Assembly: GCF_026651875.1 (NCBI RefSeq)
Contig: NZ_CP104067.1
Location: 2,170,001-2,234,000 of the forward strand
DNA: 64,000 nt
Direction of reading: 5' to 3'
Source of the DNA: Alicyclobacillus fastidiosus
Lineage (GTDB): Bacteria; Bacillota; Bacilli; Alicyclobacillales; Alicyclobacillaceae
Shown here: positions 8,200-17,006 of the stretch, piece by piece
How positions within the stretch are numbered: position 1 is the first letter of the stretch
How the letters are laid out: every line of letters starts with the position of its first letter
Made by a program: the position numbers and the translations under genes
The notes under the pieces: generated by a model
Database searches by the model: none
Seen by the model: the letters and a program-made list of their open reading frames with translations, nothing else
What the model was told of the DNA's origin: nothing

Positions 8200-9204
8200 T
8201 CAGTGTAAACCGCCTAAACTAATCAGTTGTGACTGAAGAACGTCAATCGATAAAGTTGCAGCTGCCTGTATATATACATAACTGATATTTTCCTCAGGTT
8301 GGGTTTCTTCTTTCGAGACAATACGGGATATACGTAAACGTACAAACGGATTTTCTCCGTATGGATCTACCTGTTCTCTGTGTGTGGTTAGACAGCGTCT
8401 TTGATCTTGAAAGGTATGGACCTTAAATTCCCGTTTTTTTGGTACATTCAGAGGGTAGATGAACTTTAAAGTTTGTACCGTATGCCAATCGAAATCCGTG
8501 GATATGATACACGTGTCATTTTGGGGTCCTTGGTATTCTATGTGTACAGTAAATATACCGTTTATGAAGACTTCGTTTCTGGGAAGGGAGAAACGAGAAT
8601 CTAATGAATGCACACTCCAACGGATATCTGTTACCGATATCGCAGGGTGAGGGATTTCTACTTGTTTTACAAGATTGACTTGAATGTCATCGCGAGCAAT
8701 TAGTACAGGTACCTCTACGTGTGGGTGATGAACTTTATATATGTTGTCAGAAACATGATTATTCATACGAGATACCGGTATCGATATCTCGCTACTAGGC
8801 AATAATGCAGGATTATCAATGGGCGACGACAATGTATCTGTAGATATGGGTTCGAGTGTATCTGCGGCTGGTTTTTTTTCAACCGTTATCGTATTTTTAC
8901 CTATATGTTCTTGTTGATGATGAGTGGGTTCCTCAACATTGATTGTTGGGGATAAGGTATTGTGTTTTGTCAAGTCATTATTTAGCGTCTGTAGTTCATT
9001 GTTTATTCCTGAACCGTTTTTTGTTGTCCTATTCTTTGACACCTTTGATGATTCTTGTATTGCGTGTTGAAATAGTAAAGGCTTATGACGGTTTGCTTGT
9101 TGTTTGTCTGATGCCACACGCGAACCGCGCGGAGCATTTTCATCCGAAATTTGCCTCTTGGTTTGATTTTTAGCTTTTTGTTGTTCTCTAACCGTTTCCA
9201 GCAT
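8200..9204 (-). CDS. Hypothetical protein, disordered N-terminus and beta-rich C-terminus
   Basis: I do not recognise this family. About residues 1-160 are polar and low-complexity (Q, N, K, S, T rich). The last ~160 residues look beta-rich: ISVTDIRWSVHSLDSRFSL, then NEVFINGIFTVHIEYQG, then alternating strands with conserved Trp/Phe. That cadence resembles the DUF3794/SPOCS or CsxC type beta domain of spore-surface proteins, but this is an impression from the pattern. Start ATG 9204 has GGGAGG 13 bases upstream; a TTG at 9258 would add 18 residues. It neighbours a CsxC-like gene, which fits a spore-coat or exosporium role. Confidence 0.6.
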   Translation of the reverse strand: MLETVREQQKAKNQTKRQISDENAPRGSRVASDKQQANRHKPLLFQHAIQESSKVSKNRTTKNGSGINNELQTLNNDLTKHNTLSPTINVEEPTHHQQEHIGKNTITVEKKPAADTLEPISTDTLSSPIDNPALLPSSEISIPVSRMNNHVSDNIYKVHHPHVEVPVLIARDDIQVNLVKQVEIPHPAISVTDIRWSVHSLDSRFSLPRNEVFINGIFTVHIEYQGPQNDTCIISTDFDWHTVQTLKFIYPLNVPKKREFKVHTFQDQRRCLTTHREQVDPYGENPFVRLRISRIVSKEETQPEENISYVYIQAAATLSIDVLQSQLISLGGLH

Positions 9205-9472
9205 ACACCGTCTCAATCCTCCCGTACCAACTACATCATCATACTCAGTTATGGGCAAATGTGACGATCCCGGTTTGTGAAAAACAGTTAATGAAATGTA
9301 CCGGCTGCGAATTCAGTTCATCTAACTTGTCAGAGGTACTCAGATGTCACATCCGGAATGTAAGAGTGGCGTCATTCCAAAATTCAGCATATGCCTAGGA
9401 ACTGTAATTAGGCGAATGCATATCATGTGTCAAAAGCCTAACCGGGCTATCCTACACGAAGGCGGGAAAAGA

Positions 9473-10246
9473 ATGTCTGGAGACCTTAATAAAGACTCAA
9501 GTCTACAAGAGTGTTCATGCACACGTGCCCACCCGAACATTAGCACTGGCCACGTGATTGTGAAGACGCCAGTTGTGCTTGCTGAAGTATCGGTACAAGT
9601 GAACACTGAGTTCCCAATCACATTTCCAACCCCAGTCTTAGAAATCAAGGCTATCAAGAAAAACTTGAAGTTAACACAAAGTCTTCTTGCTCTACCTTCC
9701 AGTAAATTATTTTTGAGTGGATTTGTACGGAAGAACATTCAGTATGCAACGGCATCGTCGCTGACCACATCAGGGGTCAGTTCTACAATCCAGTCACTAA
9801 CTGTTGATGTGCCTTGGAGCGTTGTTACAGATTTGAGTGGGAAGTTCCTGACTCCTCCGATTATGCCGAAAATGAATCGCTCAGAACAGTTTGGGTTCCA
9901 AACTACGACTGCATTACCTTCGCCTCCGTTTACTTCGACAAAAGAAATGTTGATATCTAACGACCTTGCGGAATTTGATCAAATTAATTCTGAGTATTTC
10001 AATGAACTGCCATTCTGTGAACTCGTAGCGGCGAAGTTCACGGAATTCGATTTATCTATCGGTAGAACACCATTCCCTACTGTTAGCCCTACTGCTACTC
10101 CAAGTCCATTTGAAGAAGGTTTGGCTAGTCAATTCTTAGAAAAAATGGTGATTGACCTTACAGTCAAAGTACTTCAAAATCAGCAATTTAGAATAACGTC
10201 TTGTCATCCATACAGGGATGATGATGATGACGATGAGAAGTGTTAA
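9473..10246 (+). CDS. CsxC-like spore-surface protein, copy 1
   Basis: 257-residue protein, closely related to the one at 14755-15519. The shared core begins at VLAEVSVQVNTEFPITF and includes LEIKAIKKNLKLTQ, SSKLFLSGFVRKNIQYAT, LTVDVPWSVVTDL and FTEFDLSIGRTPFPT. This is the pattern of the CsxC/DUF7852 family of clostridial and bacillar exosporium proteins. The copy differs at both ends: a Cys-containing N-terminus (LQECSCTRAH) and an Asp-rich tail (DDDDDDEKC). The start is set at ATG 9473 after a weak GGCGGG; an ATG at 9344 is in frame but has no ribosome site and no paralogue match. Confidence 0.75.
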   Translation: MSGDLNKDSSLQECSCTRAHPNISTGHVIVKTPVVLAEVSVQVNTEFPITFPTPVLEIKAIKKNLKLTQSLLALPSSKLFLSGFVRKNIQYATASSLTTSGVSSTIQSLTVDVPWSVVTDLSGKFLTPPIMPKMNRSEQFGFQTTTALPSPPFTSTKEMLISNDLAEFDQINSEYFNELPFCELVAAKFTEFDLSIGRTPFPTVSPTATPSPFEEGLASQFLEKMVIDLTVKVLQNQQFRITSCHPYRDDDDDDEKC

Positions 10247-10440
10247 TTCATCGAACAAGGAACCGACTTTTTCTCCGGAAAGTTGCAAATGTTGATCATC
10301 GCTGTAATGGTCAATTCAAAGCTAAAAGTCCCCGTCTGGAACCATGGCAATCCTTCCGCAAGGGAGAGCATCGTAGTCAACAAGAGGCCATTGAAAAAGC
10401 CCATCTGGATTTGAAAAGGCATAGTCCCTCAACAAATTGA
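10240..10440 (+). CDS. Possible small basic protein
   Basis: 66-codon GTG-start frame overlapping the end of the CsxC-like gene by 7 bases. The product is basic and its tail (SQQEAIEKAHLDLKRH) could form a helix of the kind seen in DUF2188-type proteins. However, the reading frame runs through the left arm of the terminator hairpin at 10414, which argues against a conserved gene. It may be a fragment or a chance frame. Confidence 0.22.
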   Translation: MLIHRTRNRLFLRKVANVDHRCNGQFKAKSPRLEPWQSFRKGEHRSQQEAIEKAHLDLKRHSPSTN

Positions 10441-10456
10441 GGAGACTGTGCCTTTT
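10414..10456 (+). terminator. Terminator after CsxC-like gene 1
   Basis: AAAAGGCA (10414-10421) pairs with TGCCTTTT (10449-10456), continued inward by CCTCAA/TTGAGG around a CAAA loop, with TTTTCTCT as the U-tract. It ends transcription about 170 bases past the coat gene. Confidence 0.75.
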
Positions 10457-10584
10457 CTCTATATAATTGAGGCATCACAGAGATGGGTCAGGTACGTTAC
10501 AAGGCGAGATAACCATATTCAGCTTCAATTTGGATATTGAAACTGATCAAGTAAGAGCCATTCTTACACGCCCACTTAGACAGC

Positions 10585-10624
10585 GAAAAACGACCAGCAC
10601 TCCACGATAATTGGAATGCTGGTC
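10585..10624 (-). terminator. Terminator of the MurF/ATP-grasp operon
   Basis: On the minus strand GACCAGCA-T-TCC pairs with GGA-G-TGCTGGTC and is followed by GTTTTTCG. It lies 15 bases beyond the murF-like stop and marks the operon end. Confidence 0.8.
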
Positions 10625-10638
10625 TGTGAGCAAATCGT

Positions 10639-12015
10639 CTAACATGTCATGTTTTTAACCAGATTTTCAATCTTGTAATCTTTCATTGAGCTTTTGATCA
10701 AAACAATCGTATCTTCCGACATCAATTTACGTAATATACGTTCAATTTCGTTAATCTCTGTACAGGTATAGATTTGTTCTTGTTTCATCCCAAAACGTAG
10801 TGCATACTTGGCGAAGTCCTTTGCAATCGAATTTCGAGTGATCAGTACATCGATCTTTTGATCGACTAATCGCTGACCGAGACGTGCGTAATGTTCATCA
10901 GCGAACTTACCAAGTGCCGCCATTTTACCTAATACGGCAATTTTCTTACGTCCTTGTGCCAAATCATTCAACACATTTAATGCAGCATGCATCGACGTGG
11001 GATTTGAACTCCAAGAGTCATCAATCACAACACTCCCATTGATACCGGGAAGTACGTTCATGTGCCCAGGTAAAGGTTGATAAAATCTCAGTTGCTCTCC
11101 AGCTTCGTCTATTCCAATTCCTAACGAATAGACTACTGCAATGGCTGCCACGGCATTATAGACGTTGTGTTCACCGTAGCCAGGCACAAACAATTGATGA
11201 GTAAGATGTTCGAAGCGCAACGAAAAGGACGTGCCGTTCTCCTGCGTTTTTATATTCATTATTTGAAAGGCGGATTGCTCGCTAAAACCGAACGTAACGA
11301 CGCTTCCTTTGAAGGAGGTTAAGTCGATCTTCCTAATATTCTCATCATCTGTATTCAACACAAGTGTTCCTGTATATTGCAAGCCGGGTAACATCTCGCC
11401 CTTTGCTTGAATGTACTCATCGTGAGAAGCAAATTTATTCAAATGATCGATACCGATATTTGTAATAGCGCCAATATTCGGGCGGAAAAATCGGCAACTT
11501 CGCAGTAAGTCCCCTTTTTTCCCGACAGCCGTTTCAAAAACGGCCACATTAGTGTCATTATCAATCCCGAGTAAATAACCCAAATTAAAAAGTGGATCAT
11601 TTTTGCTACGAACGGTTGACTGAACTTTATATTTCTTAGACAACATGTGAGCGATCATTTCTTTAGTGGTCGTTTTTCCACACGTTCCAGTGATGGCGAT
11701 CACCGGGATAGTAAATAATCCGCGATAATAACGGACAAAATTGTGATACGCTTCGTGCACATTATTCACCCGAACGACCGCATGGTCACTGCTCATTTTT
11801 GACCATGATTCTGAGTCTTCGGTTACGATTACACAATTTTTATACGAATCGAATCGCCAAGTCTGAATTTGATGATAACAGTCAAACAACAGTGTTTTAT
11901 CTGAACCGACGTCACTAGGGTCGTCTACTACTTGCGTAATAGTCGTGGGAAGTTCACCCTGTACCCACTCACCTTTTATTTCTGTGAGGACTTTTTGAAG
12001 TTCAAGCCTTTTCAT
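10639..12015 (-). CDS. MurF-like Mur ligase family protein
   Basis: 458-residue ATP-dependent amide ligase of the MurF type. The P-loop is ITGTCGKTTTKE near residue 109 (canonical GNGKTTTKE), followed by AVFETAVGKKGDL, TNIGIDHLNKF (central-domain metal/ATP site), the PGYGEHNVYNAVAAIAVV block and DDSWSSNPTSM. The product would be a peptide-type bond on an acyl acceptor. GAGGAG precedes the ATG. It is the third gene of a minus-strand operon after two ATP-grasp proteins and lies far from any division/cell-wall cluster. It is therefore more likely a dedicated paralogue making a special peptide-like product than the housekeeping MurF, although the latter cannot be excluded here. Confidence 0.82.
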   Translation of the reverse strand: MKRLELQKVLTEIKGEWVQGELPTTITQVVDDPSDVGSDKTLLFDCYHQIQTWRFDSYKNCVIVTEDSESWSKMSSDHAVVRVNNVHEAYHNFVRYYRGLFTIPVIAITGTCGKTTTKEMIAHMLSKKYKVQSTVRSKNDPLFNLGYLLGIDNDTNVAVFETAVGKKGDLLRSCRFFRPNIGAITNIGIDHLNKFASHDEYIQAKGEMLPGLQYTGTLVLNTDDENIRKIDLTSFKGSVVTFGFSEQSAFQIMNIKTQENGTSFSLRFEHLTHQLFVPGYGEHNVYNAVAAIAVVYSLGIGIDEAGEQLRFYQPLPGHMNVLPGINGSVVIDDSWSSNPTSMHAALNVLNDLAQGRKKIAVLGKMAALGKFADEHYARLGQRLVDQKIDVLITRNSIAKDFAKYALRFGMKQEQIYTCTEINEIERILRKLMSEDTIVLIKSSMKDYKIENLVKNMTC

Positions 12016-12114
12016 TGAATCATCTCCTCGGAATGAGCGAACAAATTCAACTCCTTAAAATTAAAGAAATTGATTATATACTTACAGACAAGATACATTC
12101 GATATTTCCAACTT

Positions 12115-13158
12115 CTATAGACAAGGAATATTTCTATATTTGTACTGATTGGCTAAAAACTCCGCATACAGAATTGCATTTCGAGCTACATCAAGTTCTA
12201 AGTAAAGGCTAGGAGGACAACCAGGTTTCCAATTCACCTCATAAATCCATGCTTTTCGCATCGCATCAACCCCAACGTCAATCCCCAATTCATCAAATGA
12301 TTCGTCATACACTGCATCTATCTCAGCAGCTAATTGAAGTCCGAATTGTTCTAAATAACACCGCATATTATAGGCTTCTTCTGCATACTCTTGACGAAGA
12401 AAAGAGTCTAAGTGGCCAGTGTAGCCCCCACTACTGAGATTTGACGTTATATTTCCGGACAATGCTAGACGGTAGTAGACCGAGGTGATGACCCATTTCC
12501 CCGTGCCGTCTTTTTGGACATGGAGTCGAAAGTCGTAAGGCTGTCCTGACTTGGTGACACAAGTAATATACTTTTGTACAAGAATAGGCTCTTCCCGATA
12601 CATTTCTCCTACAAATATAGGTAATTCATCAAGCATACAGGTTGCCGTTTTGTCATTTGAAACGATTTCATAGTGATTTTCTCCTAAGGTGTCGATAATG
12701 ATGACACCGTTGCCTTTTGAACCCCACAAGGGCTTCACAACGACCTTTTTATACTGATTAAGGAAGTGGGATAAGTCTTCCTTCACGATTTTTACTTCTC
12801 TGGTTGGTATAAGATATTGTTGAAAACTTGTTTTATTAAGTCGCTCGTAAACAGATAATTTATCTCCGATAGAATGGCTTGTGAAAGGAATATTTTCGCG
12901 TAGCCTTGTGACAACAGGACACAATTTTTCGCTGCGGACTGCTTCGTTATATATTACGTCAGGGAACCGGACAGTCTTCTCTAACCACTTTCCATCTTGA
13001 TACACCCAACCTAAAATATCTTGATTTTGTAGACTAACGCGCCCAGGTGTGAAATAGACATAATCGATTCCTTCCGCTTTTGCAACTGCGGCGTAGGCAT
13101 AAGTAAGTTTAACTTTGCGTGGATCGGAACGATAATGAAGATGGCCTACCAAAGTCAT
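12115..13158 (-). CDS. YheC/YheD-family ATP-grasp protein
   Basis: 347 residues. The YheC/D family is known as endospore-coat-associated in Bacillus. Visible family features are YERLNKTSFQQYLIPT, the ATP-grasp strand KVVVKPLWGSKGNGV (about residue 140), PYDFRLHVQKD, and the metal/ATP-binding ELGIDVGVD followed by WIYEVNWKPG. It should couple ATP hydrolysis to amide-bond formation, substrate unknown. It lies 16 bases after the upstream ATP-grasp gene and 99 bases before the MurF-like gene; AGGTGGAAG precedes its ATG. Confidence 0.85.
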   Translation of the reverse strand: MTLVGHLHYRSDPRKVKLTYAYAAVAKAEGIDYVYFTPGRVSLQNQDILGWVYQDGKWLEKTVRFPDVIYNEAVRSEKLCPVVTRLRENIPFTSHSIGDKLSVYERLNKTSFQQYLIPTREVKIVKEDLSHFLNQYKKVVVKPLWGSKGNGVIIIDTLGENHYEIVSNDKTATCMLDELPIFVGEMYREEPILVQKYITCVTKSGQPYDFRLHVQKDGTGKWVITSVYYRLALSGNITSNLSSGGYTGHLDSFLRQEYAEEAYNMRCYLEQFGLQLAAEIDAVYDESFDELGIDVGVDAMRKAWIYEVNWKPGCPPSLYLELDVARNAILYAEFLANQYKYRNIPCL

Positions 13159-13174
13159 AGCTCTTCCACCTCAT

Positions 13175-14383
13175 TTAGGGGGTTATATGGAATTTAATTA
13201 ACTTTGCCGCCTCATGGGCAACTCTTTCGGCCTTTTCTTGGGAATCAGCTGACGCCAACACATACGCATACCTGTGTCTCATGGCAGTTGGTGCATGGAG
13301 GATAGCACCAATTTTGGGCTTCACGTATATCTCGTCTACACCCTCGCAAGTAGAGGCCTTTTTCCTACCTGTGACCTTCTGTAGAATCCCCCCCTCAGAC
13401 ACCGTGACGTACTGAGTGAAGACGTATCGTTCACATTTTCGGACTAGATCCGGTTCTTGACCCATTTGTGATTTCAATGTTTGTTGAACAAGGTTAATTC
13501 CGTAGGCAGTGTTAATCATACGATTCATTGCCGAGCCAGATATTCGGGGATTTACTTCAATAATATTACATTGACCGTTAACTACCCTAAATTCAATATG
13601 AAAAGCTCCAGTTTTCATACCTGTCTTTTCGACAATGACCTGAACCATATCTTTGATTTGTTTATTGAGATCATCGGATTCTTTTGCGGGGACACGGTAT
13701 CCCATAATAATGAATCTGCGTGTTCCATGGACGATCTGTTCAACTACAGCAACGATATGGGGAATTCCTTTATGAACCAAAACCTCAACTAAATATTGGG
13801 GCCCGTCAAGATATTCTTCTAAAAGGATTTTTTGTTCTGGGTATCGCTTTTTTAAATTGAAAATTTGCTTTTCAACTTCTTTTCTATTTCTTGCTAAGGC
13901 TACGTCTTTCGATCCAGTAGATAAGGGTGCCTTCACAACAATTGGCATATGCATACGGGGCTCTGCATTTAGTACGGAGCAGTCATGGCCCGTCTTAAAA
14001 ATGGGAGTATAAGGCGTGTCTCGTAACAATTCTCTCATGCTAATTTTATCTAACATCGTAGCTATGGCTTTTGGCGTTTGATATGGGATCCGATACTCTT
14101 CTCCTAGAATGGCCGCCGTGTACACATACGGTTCCACAAAACTCGAAATGGCACAGATCTGCTTCCCTTGTTTTTTTAGGAAGTCCACTTTGTTCTTAAT
14201 TTCATTTATGTCTTCAATGTCGGTTTTAATCATTTCATGTACATATGGAAACTCTGCACGGTTCTCTATATAGTTTTCACGATTCGTTAATAACACGGTG
14301 TAAAACCCAATATCCCCTGCAGCAACAATTGCATCTCTGCTTGAACCGGATTGCTGTGAACCAATGAAAACAATGGTCCGCAT
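13175..14383 (-). CDS. ATP-grasp ligase (carbamoyl-phosphate-synthase-like fold)
   Basis: 402-residue ATP-grasp enzyme. The N-terminal preATP-grasp domain begins TIVFIGSQQSGSSRDAI. The ATP-grasp core follows with DKISMRELL, MPIVVKAPLSTGSKDVAL (nucleotide lysine), KILLEEYLDGPQYLVEV and the metal-binding IIEVNPRISGSAMNR (about residues 280-295). It resembles stand-alone amino-acid ligases of the BacD/DdaF kind rather than PurD or CarB. First gene of the operon, with GGGAGGGG before the ATG. Together with YheC/D and MurF-like proteins it suggests stepwise assembly of a short peptide or peptide-modified metabolite. Confidence 0.83.
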   Translation of the reverse strand: MRTIVFIGSQQSGSSRDAIVAAGDIGFYTVLLTNRENYIENRAEFPYVHEMIKTDIEDINEIKNKVDFLKKQGKQICAISSFVEPYVYTAAILGEEYRIPYQTPKAIATMLDKISMRELLRDTPYTPIFKTGHDCSVLNAEPRMHMPIVVKAPLSTGSKDVALARNRKEVEKQIFNLKKRYPEQKILLEEYLDGPQYLVEVLVHKGIPHIVAVVEQIVHGTRRFIIMGYRVPAKESDDLNKQIKDMVQVIVEKTGMKTGAFHIEFRVVNGQCNIIEVNPRISGSAMNRMINTAYGINLVQQTLKSQMGQEPDLVRKCERYVFTQYVTVSEGGILQKVTGRKKASTCEGVDEIYVKPKIGAILHAPTAMRHRYAYVLASADSQEKAERVAHEAAKLIKFHITP

Positions 14384-14754
14384 AATATCCCCTCCCTCTC
14401 GGATATATTTATGAATTTAAAATTCCTACTCTACAGACAAATGACTAATTTATTTTCCGTTTTCATAGGCTTTTGTTCCTAGACCACTGGAACATACATG
14501 TATGTCTTTGAAGATACTGTTGTCGAGGGGATGATGATTAAATGAATAATTGGCGATTAAAAAAGGACATAGTGGCCTTGGTTGTATATCCTTTTTAGGA
14601 TGATTTCGTCTAACTCGGCACGAGGTAAAACCGTGATTTGTAATTCCACGTTTGCCGCCCGGCATTCGACCTGTTAGCTCACTGGTCCAGTGAATAGGAT
14701 GTTGCCGTAACACAATAGCGCTATTGCGCAAACTTGAAGGAGGAATATCGAAGC
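14384..14754. other. Divergent intergenic region with two 14-base palindromes
   Basis: 371 bases between the ATP-grasp operon and CsxC-like gene 2. It contains perfect palindromes ACATACATGTATGT (14492-14505) and CAATAGCGCTATTG (14713-14726). No gene was seen; the frames here are shadows. Both divergent promoters must lie in it but I cannot place them with confidence. Confidence 0.5.
14713..14726. promoter_or_regulatory. Palindromic operator candidate before CsxC-like gene 2
   Basis: CAATAGCGCTATTG is a perfect 14-base palindrome ending about 11 bases before the AAGGAGG of the coat gene. Its position suits a repressor site or an RNA hairpin over the leader; function is inferred. Confidence 0.4.
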
Positions 14755-15519
14755 ATGGGAAATCCTTTCGGCAATTTTGTAGACCCATTAGCTACCAGTA
14801 CTAGTGCTGTTCCCACACCAGCGCCAGGTACCGTCATTACGAAGGTGCCGATCGCACTGGCAGAGGTAACGGTACAAGTGAACACTGAGTTCCCAATCAC
14901 ATTTCCAACACCTGTACTGGAAATCAAAACGATCAAGAAGAACTTGAAAATTACACAAGCACTTCTCGCTCTACCTTCCAGTAAACTATTTTTGAGTGGA
15001 TTTGTGCGGAAGAACATTCAGTATGCTACTACATCCTCATTAACTACGTCAGGTCTCAGCTCTACGATCCAATCGCTAACCGTTGATGTGCCTTGGAGCG
15101 TTGTGACAGATTTAGCTGGACAGTTCCTGGCCCCACCGGTGATGCCGCGGACAAATACTTCATCCCAATTTGGGTTCCAAACAACTTCGACACTACCGTC
15201 ACCTCCGTTTACGTCAACAAAGGAAATGTTGATCGCCAATGACTTAGCAGAATTCGACCAAGTAAATACTGAATTTTTCAACGAACTACCCTTTATTGAA
15301 CTCGTCTCCGCGACGTTCACTGAATTCGATTTGGCTATCGGAAGAACGCCATTTCCTACTATTAGCCCTACCACTACTCCAAGTCCGTTCGAGGAAGGTT
15401 TGGCTACTCAATATTTAGAAAAAATGGTGATCGACATCACGGTTAAGGTTTTACAAAAACAACAAATTGTTGTGACCGCTGTTCCTGCACCGACACCCGT
15501 ACCCGCCGCTGGGATTTAA
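14755..15519 (+). CDS. CsxC-like spore-surface protein, copy 2
   Basis: 254 residues, starting MGNPFGNFVD after GAAGGAGG; the upstream TTG at 14734 overlaps the ribosome site and is rejected. The core (PIALAEVTVQVNTEFPITF, LEIKTIKKNLKITQ, SSKLFLSGFVRKNIQYAT, TVDVPWSVVTDLAGQF) is nearly the same as in copy 1, including long identical DNA stretches. The ends differ: a Ser/Thr/Pro N-terminus and a Pro/Ala/Val tail (VTAVPAPTPVPAAGI). No signal peptide is seen, consistent with assembly from the mother cell. The CsxC/DUF7852 assignment is by pattern. Confidence 0.78.
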   Translation: MGNPFGNFVDPLATSTSAVPTPAPGTVITKVPIALAEVTVQVNTEFPITFPTPVLEIKTIKKNLKITQALLALPSSKLFLSGFVRKNIQYATTSSLTTSGLSSTIQSLTVDVPWSVVTDLAGQFLAPPVMPRTNTSSQFGFQTTSTLPSPPFTSTKEMLIANDLAEFDQVNTEFFNELPFIELVSATFTEFDLAIGRTPFPTISPTTTPSPFEEGLATQYLEKMVIDITVKVLQKQQIVVTAVPAPTPVPAAGI

Positions 15520-15531
15520 CGAATAAGATTT

Positions 15532-15572
15532 ACCACTAACCCATATATCAAAATGGTATATGGGTTAGTGGT
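15532..15572 (+). terminator. Strong terminator after CsxC-like gene 2
   Basis: Perfect 16-bp inverted repeat (15532-15547 / 15557-15572, arms beginning ACCACTAACC and ending GGGTTAGTGGT) followed by CTTTACTT, 12 bases past the stop. The perfect long stem is typical of highly expressed coat genes. Confidence 0.85.
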
Positions 15573-15763
15573 CTTTACTTACAATTATGGTTGTTCGGAT
15601 GAACAAAAGATAATCGATGCTCAAATAAAGGCGAACTCTCATAAGATGACTTTGACTGGATCACTTACTCCAGGCTTTATGCCTCAAAACGCATGTATTC
15701 ATGATTTAAATCACTGTTGAATAACAAAATCAGTATGCTGAGACCGACGGGGGAGGGAGCATC

Positions 15764-16639
15764 ATGGAAACATCCATGCCCTTGGTATCACTTATTTTCC
15801 CTGCGAAGAACGAAGGGAATAATGTACATTCAACAATTACATCGACATTACAAACCAAAACAAACTATTCATATGAAATTATCGTGGTTGATGATGGTTC
15901 AACAGATCAATGTTGTGATTTTATATCATCTTTCGAATGTCTAAACCCCATTCAATTGATAAGAACAGAAGCTATGGGCCTTGCCCGAGCCAAAAATCTT
16001 GGTGCACAACACGCGAAGGGGGACATTCTCATTTTTTGTGATGCCCATCTTCAATTTGAAGATCTTTGGATTGATCGTATGATTGAACCGATTCTTACCG
16101 GGATCTGTGATGGTGTAACTCCGGGCATTGCCCCTATCAATAACCCATCGAATGTTGGTTACGGGCAATCACTAAACAATACGTTGAATGTTAGATGGAA
16201 TACAAAAATACAAGACACACCTTTTCCATCACCCGTCCTTCCAGGTGGATGTTTTGCTGTATCAAGGAATGCCTTCTTTGACGTTCAAGGTTTTGATAAC
16301 GAGTTTAGAGTTTGGGGATATGAAGACGTTGATATTTCTCTAAAGATGTGGTTATTCGGATATAAATGCTACGTACAGCCTGCAGTCAAGATTCTTCATT
16401 TATTTCGCACTTCATTCCCTTACACGGTTAATTATCAGGATGTTCATTACAACATGTTACGGATGGCATATAGTCATTTTAATGACATCAGGATCCAAAA
16501 ATGCAGACTACTCGCCAGTCAATCTAATGTAGAATCGTTTGTTCTTGCTAGTGGCGTGCTAGACCAACGAAAGCGTTACTTGGAAAGACGCTGCTACGAT
16601 GACAATTGGTATATGTCTTTATTTCAAATCCCATTTTAG
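15764..16639 (+). CDS. Glycosyltransferase, GT2/GT27-like
   Basis: 291-residue GT-A enzyme. It opens PLVSLIFPAKNEGNNV, then IIVVDDGSTD, the metal site ILIFCDAHLQF and a C-terminal galactosyltransferase-type block FRVWGYEDVDISLKMW (WGxED motif) as in polypeptide GalNAc transferases and related bacterial enzymes. GGGAGGGAG precedes the ATG. It stands 190 bases after the coat-gene terminator, so it is a separate transcript. A role in glycosylating the Ser/Thr-rich spore-surface proteins beside it is attractive but only inferred. Confidence 0.83.
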   Translation: METSMPLVSLIFPAKNEGNNVHSTITSTLQTKTNYSYEIIVVDDGSTDQCCDFISSFECLNPIQLIRTEAMGLARAKNLGAQHAKGDILIFCDAHLQFEDLWIDRMIEPILTGICDGVTPGIAPINNPSNVGYGQSLNNTLNVRWNTKIQDTPFPSPVLPGGCFAVSRNAFFDVQGFDNEFRVWGYEDVDISLKMWLFGYKCYVQPAVKILHLFRTSFPYTVNYQDVHYNMLRMAYSHFNDIRIQKCRLLASQSNVESFVLASGVLDQRKRYLERRCYDDNWYMSLFQIPF

Positions 16640-16713
16640 GAAGAAGTAAAACTTTTGCCGATGCCCATACTCTTCGCTGTCGGTCCTGGAATGCACTCAA
16701 TACCGAAAAGTGC

Positions 16714-17006
16714 TTACGTTTGTCGGAAGTGGTTATCGAGCCAACGAAACAACCCTTCCACCTCAGTAATTCGAGGTTCGAGCGAGTGAATTGTCGTCAC
16801 AATGGATTCATGGTCGAGACGGTCACATGCTCGTCATGTTTATCAAGCATATCGCGGATATACTGCAACGTACCTTCACTAAATTCCAACATATCAATGT
16901 CACTTCAAAATGGTCCGAAGTTTATGTGTTCTTTTGGGTCGTAAGGTGGCTGGCTCGGTGCGTAATATTGCGTCTCGAGTTTTGCAACCTGTCTGATGAA
17001 TGACAT
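16714..17006 (-). pseudogene. Remnant of second gene of a decayed two-gene unit
   Basis: Minus-strand ATG at 17006 opens MSFIRQVAKLETQYYAPSQP and continues to NFGPF, then an in-frame TGA. The same frame goes on as LEFSEGTLQYIRDMLDKHD, and after a shift the reading resumes as HESIVTTIHSLEPRITEVEG through LFRWLDNHFRQT and TAA at 16714. The amino-acid patterns are clearly coding-like but the family is not recognised. The ATG directly abuts the stop of the upstream remnant, as in an operon. Confidence 0.5.
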
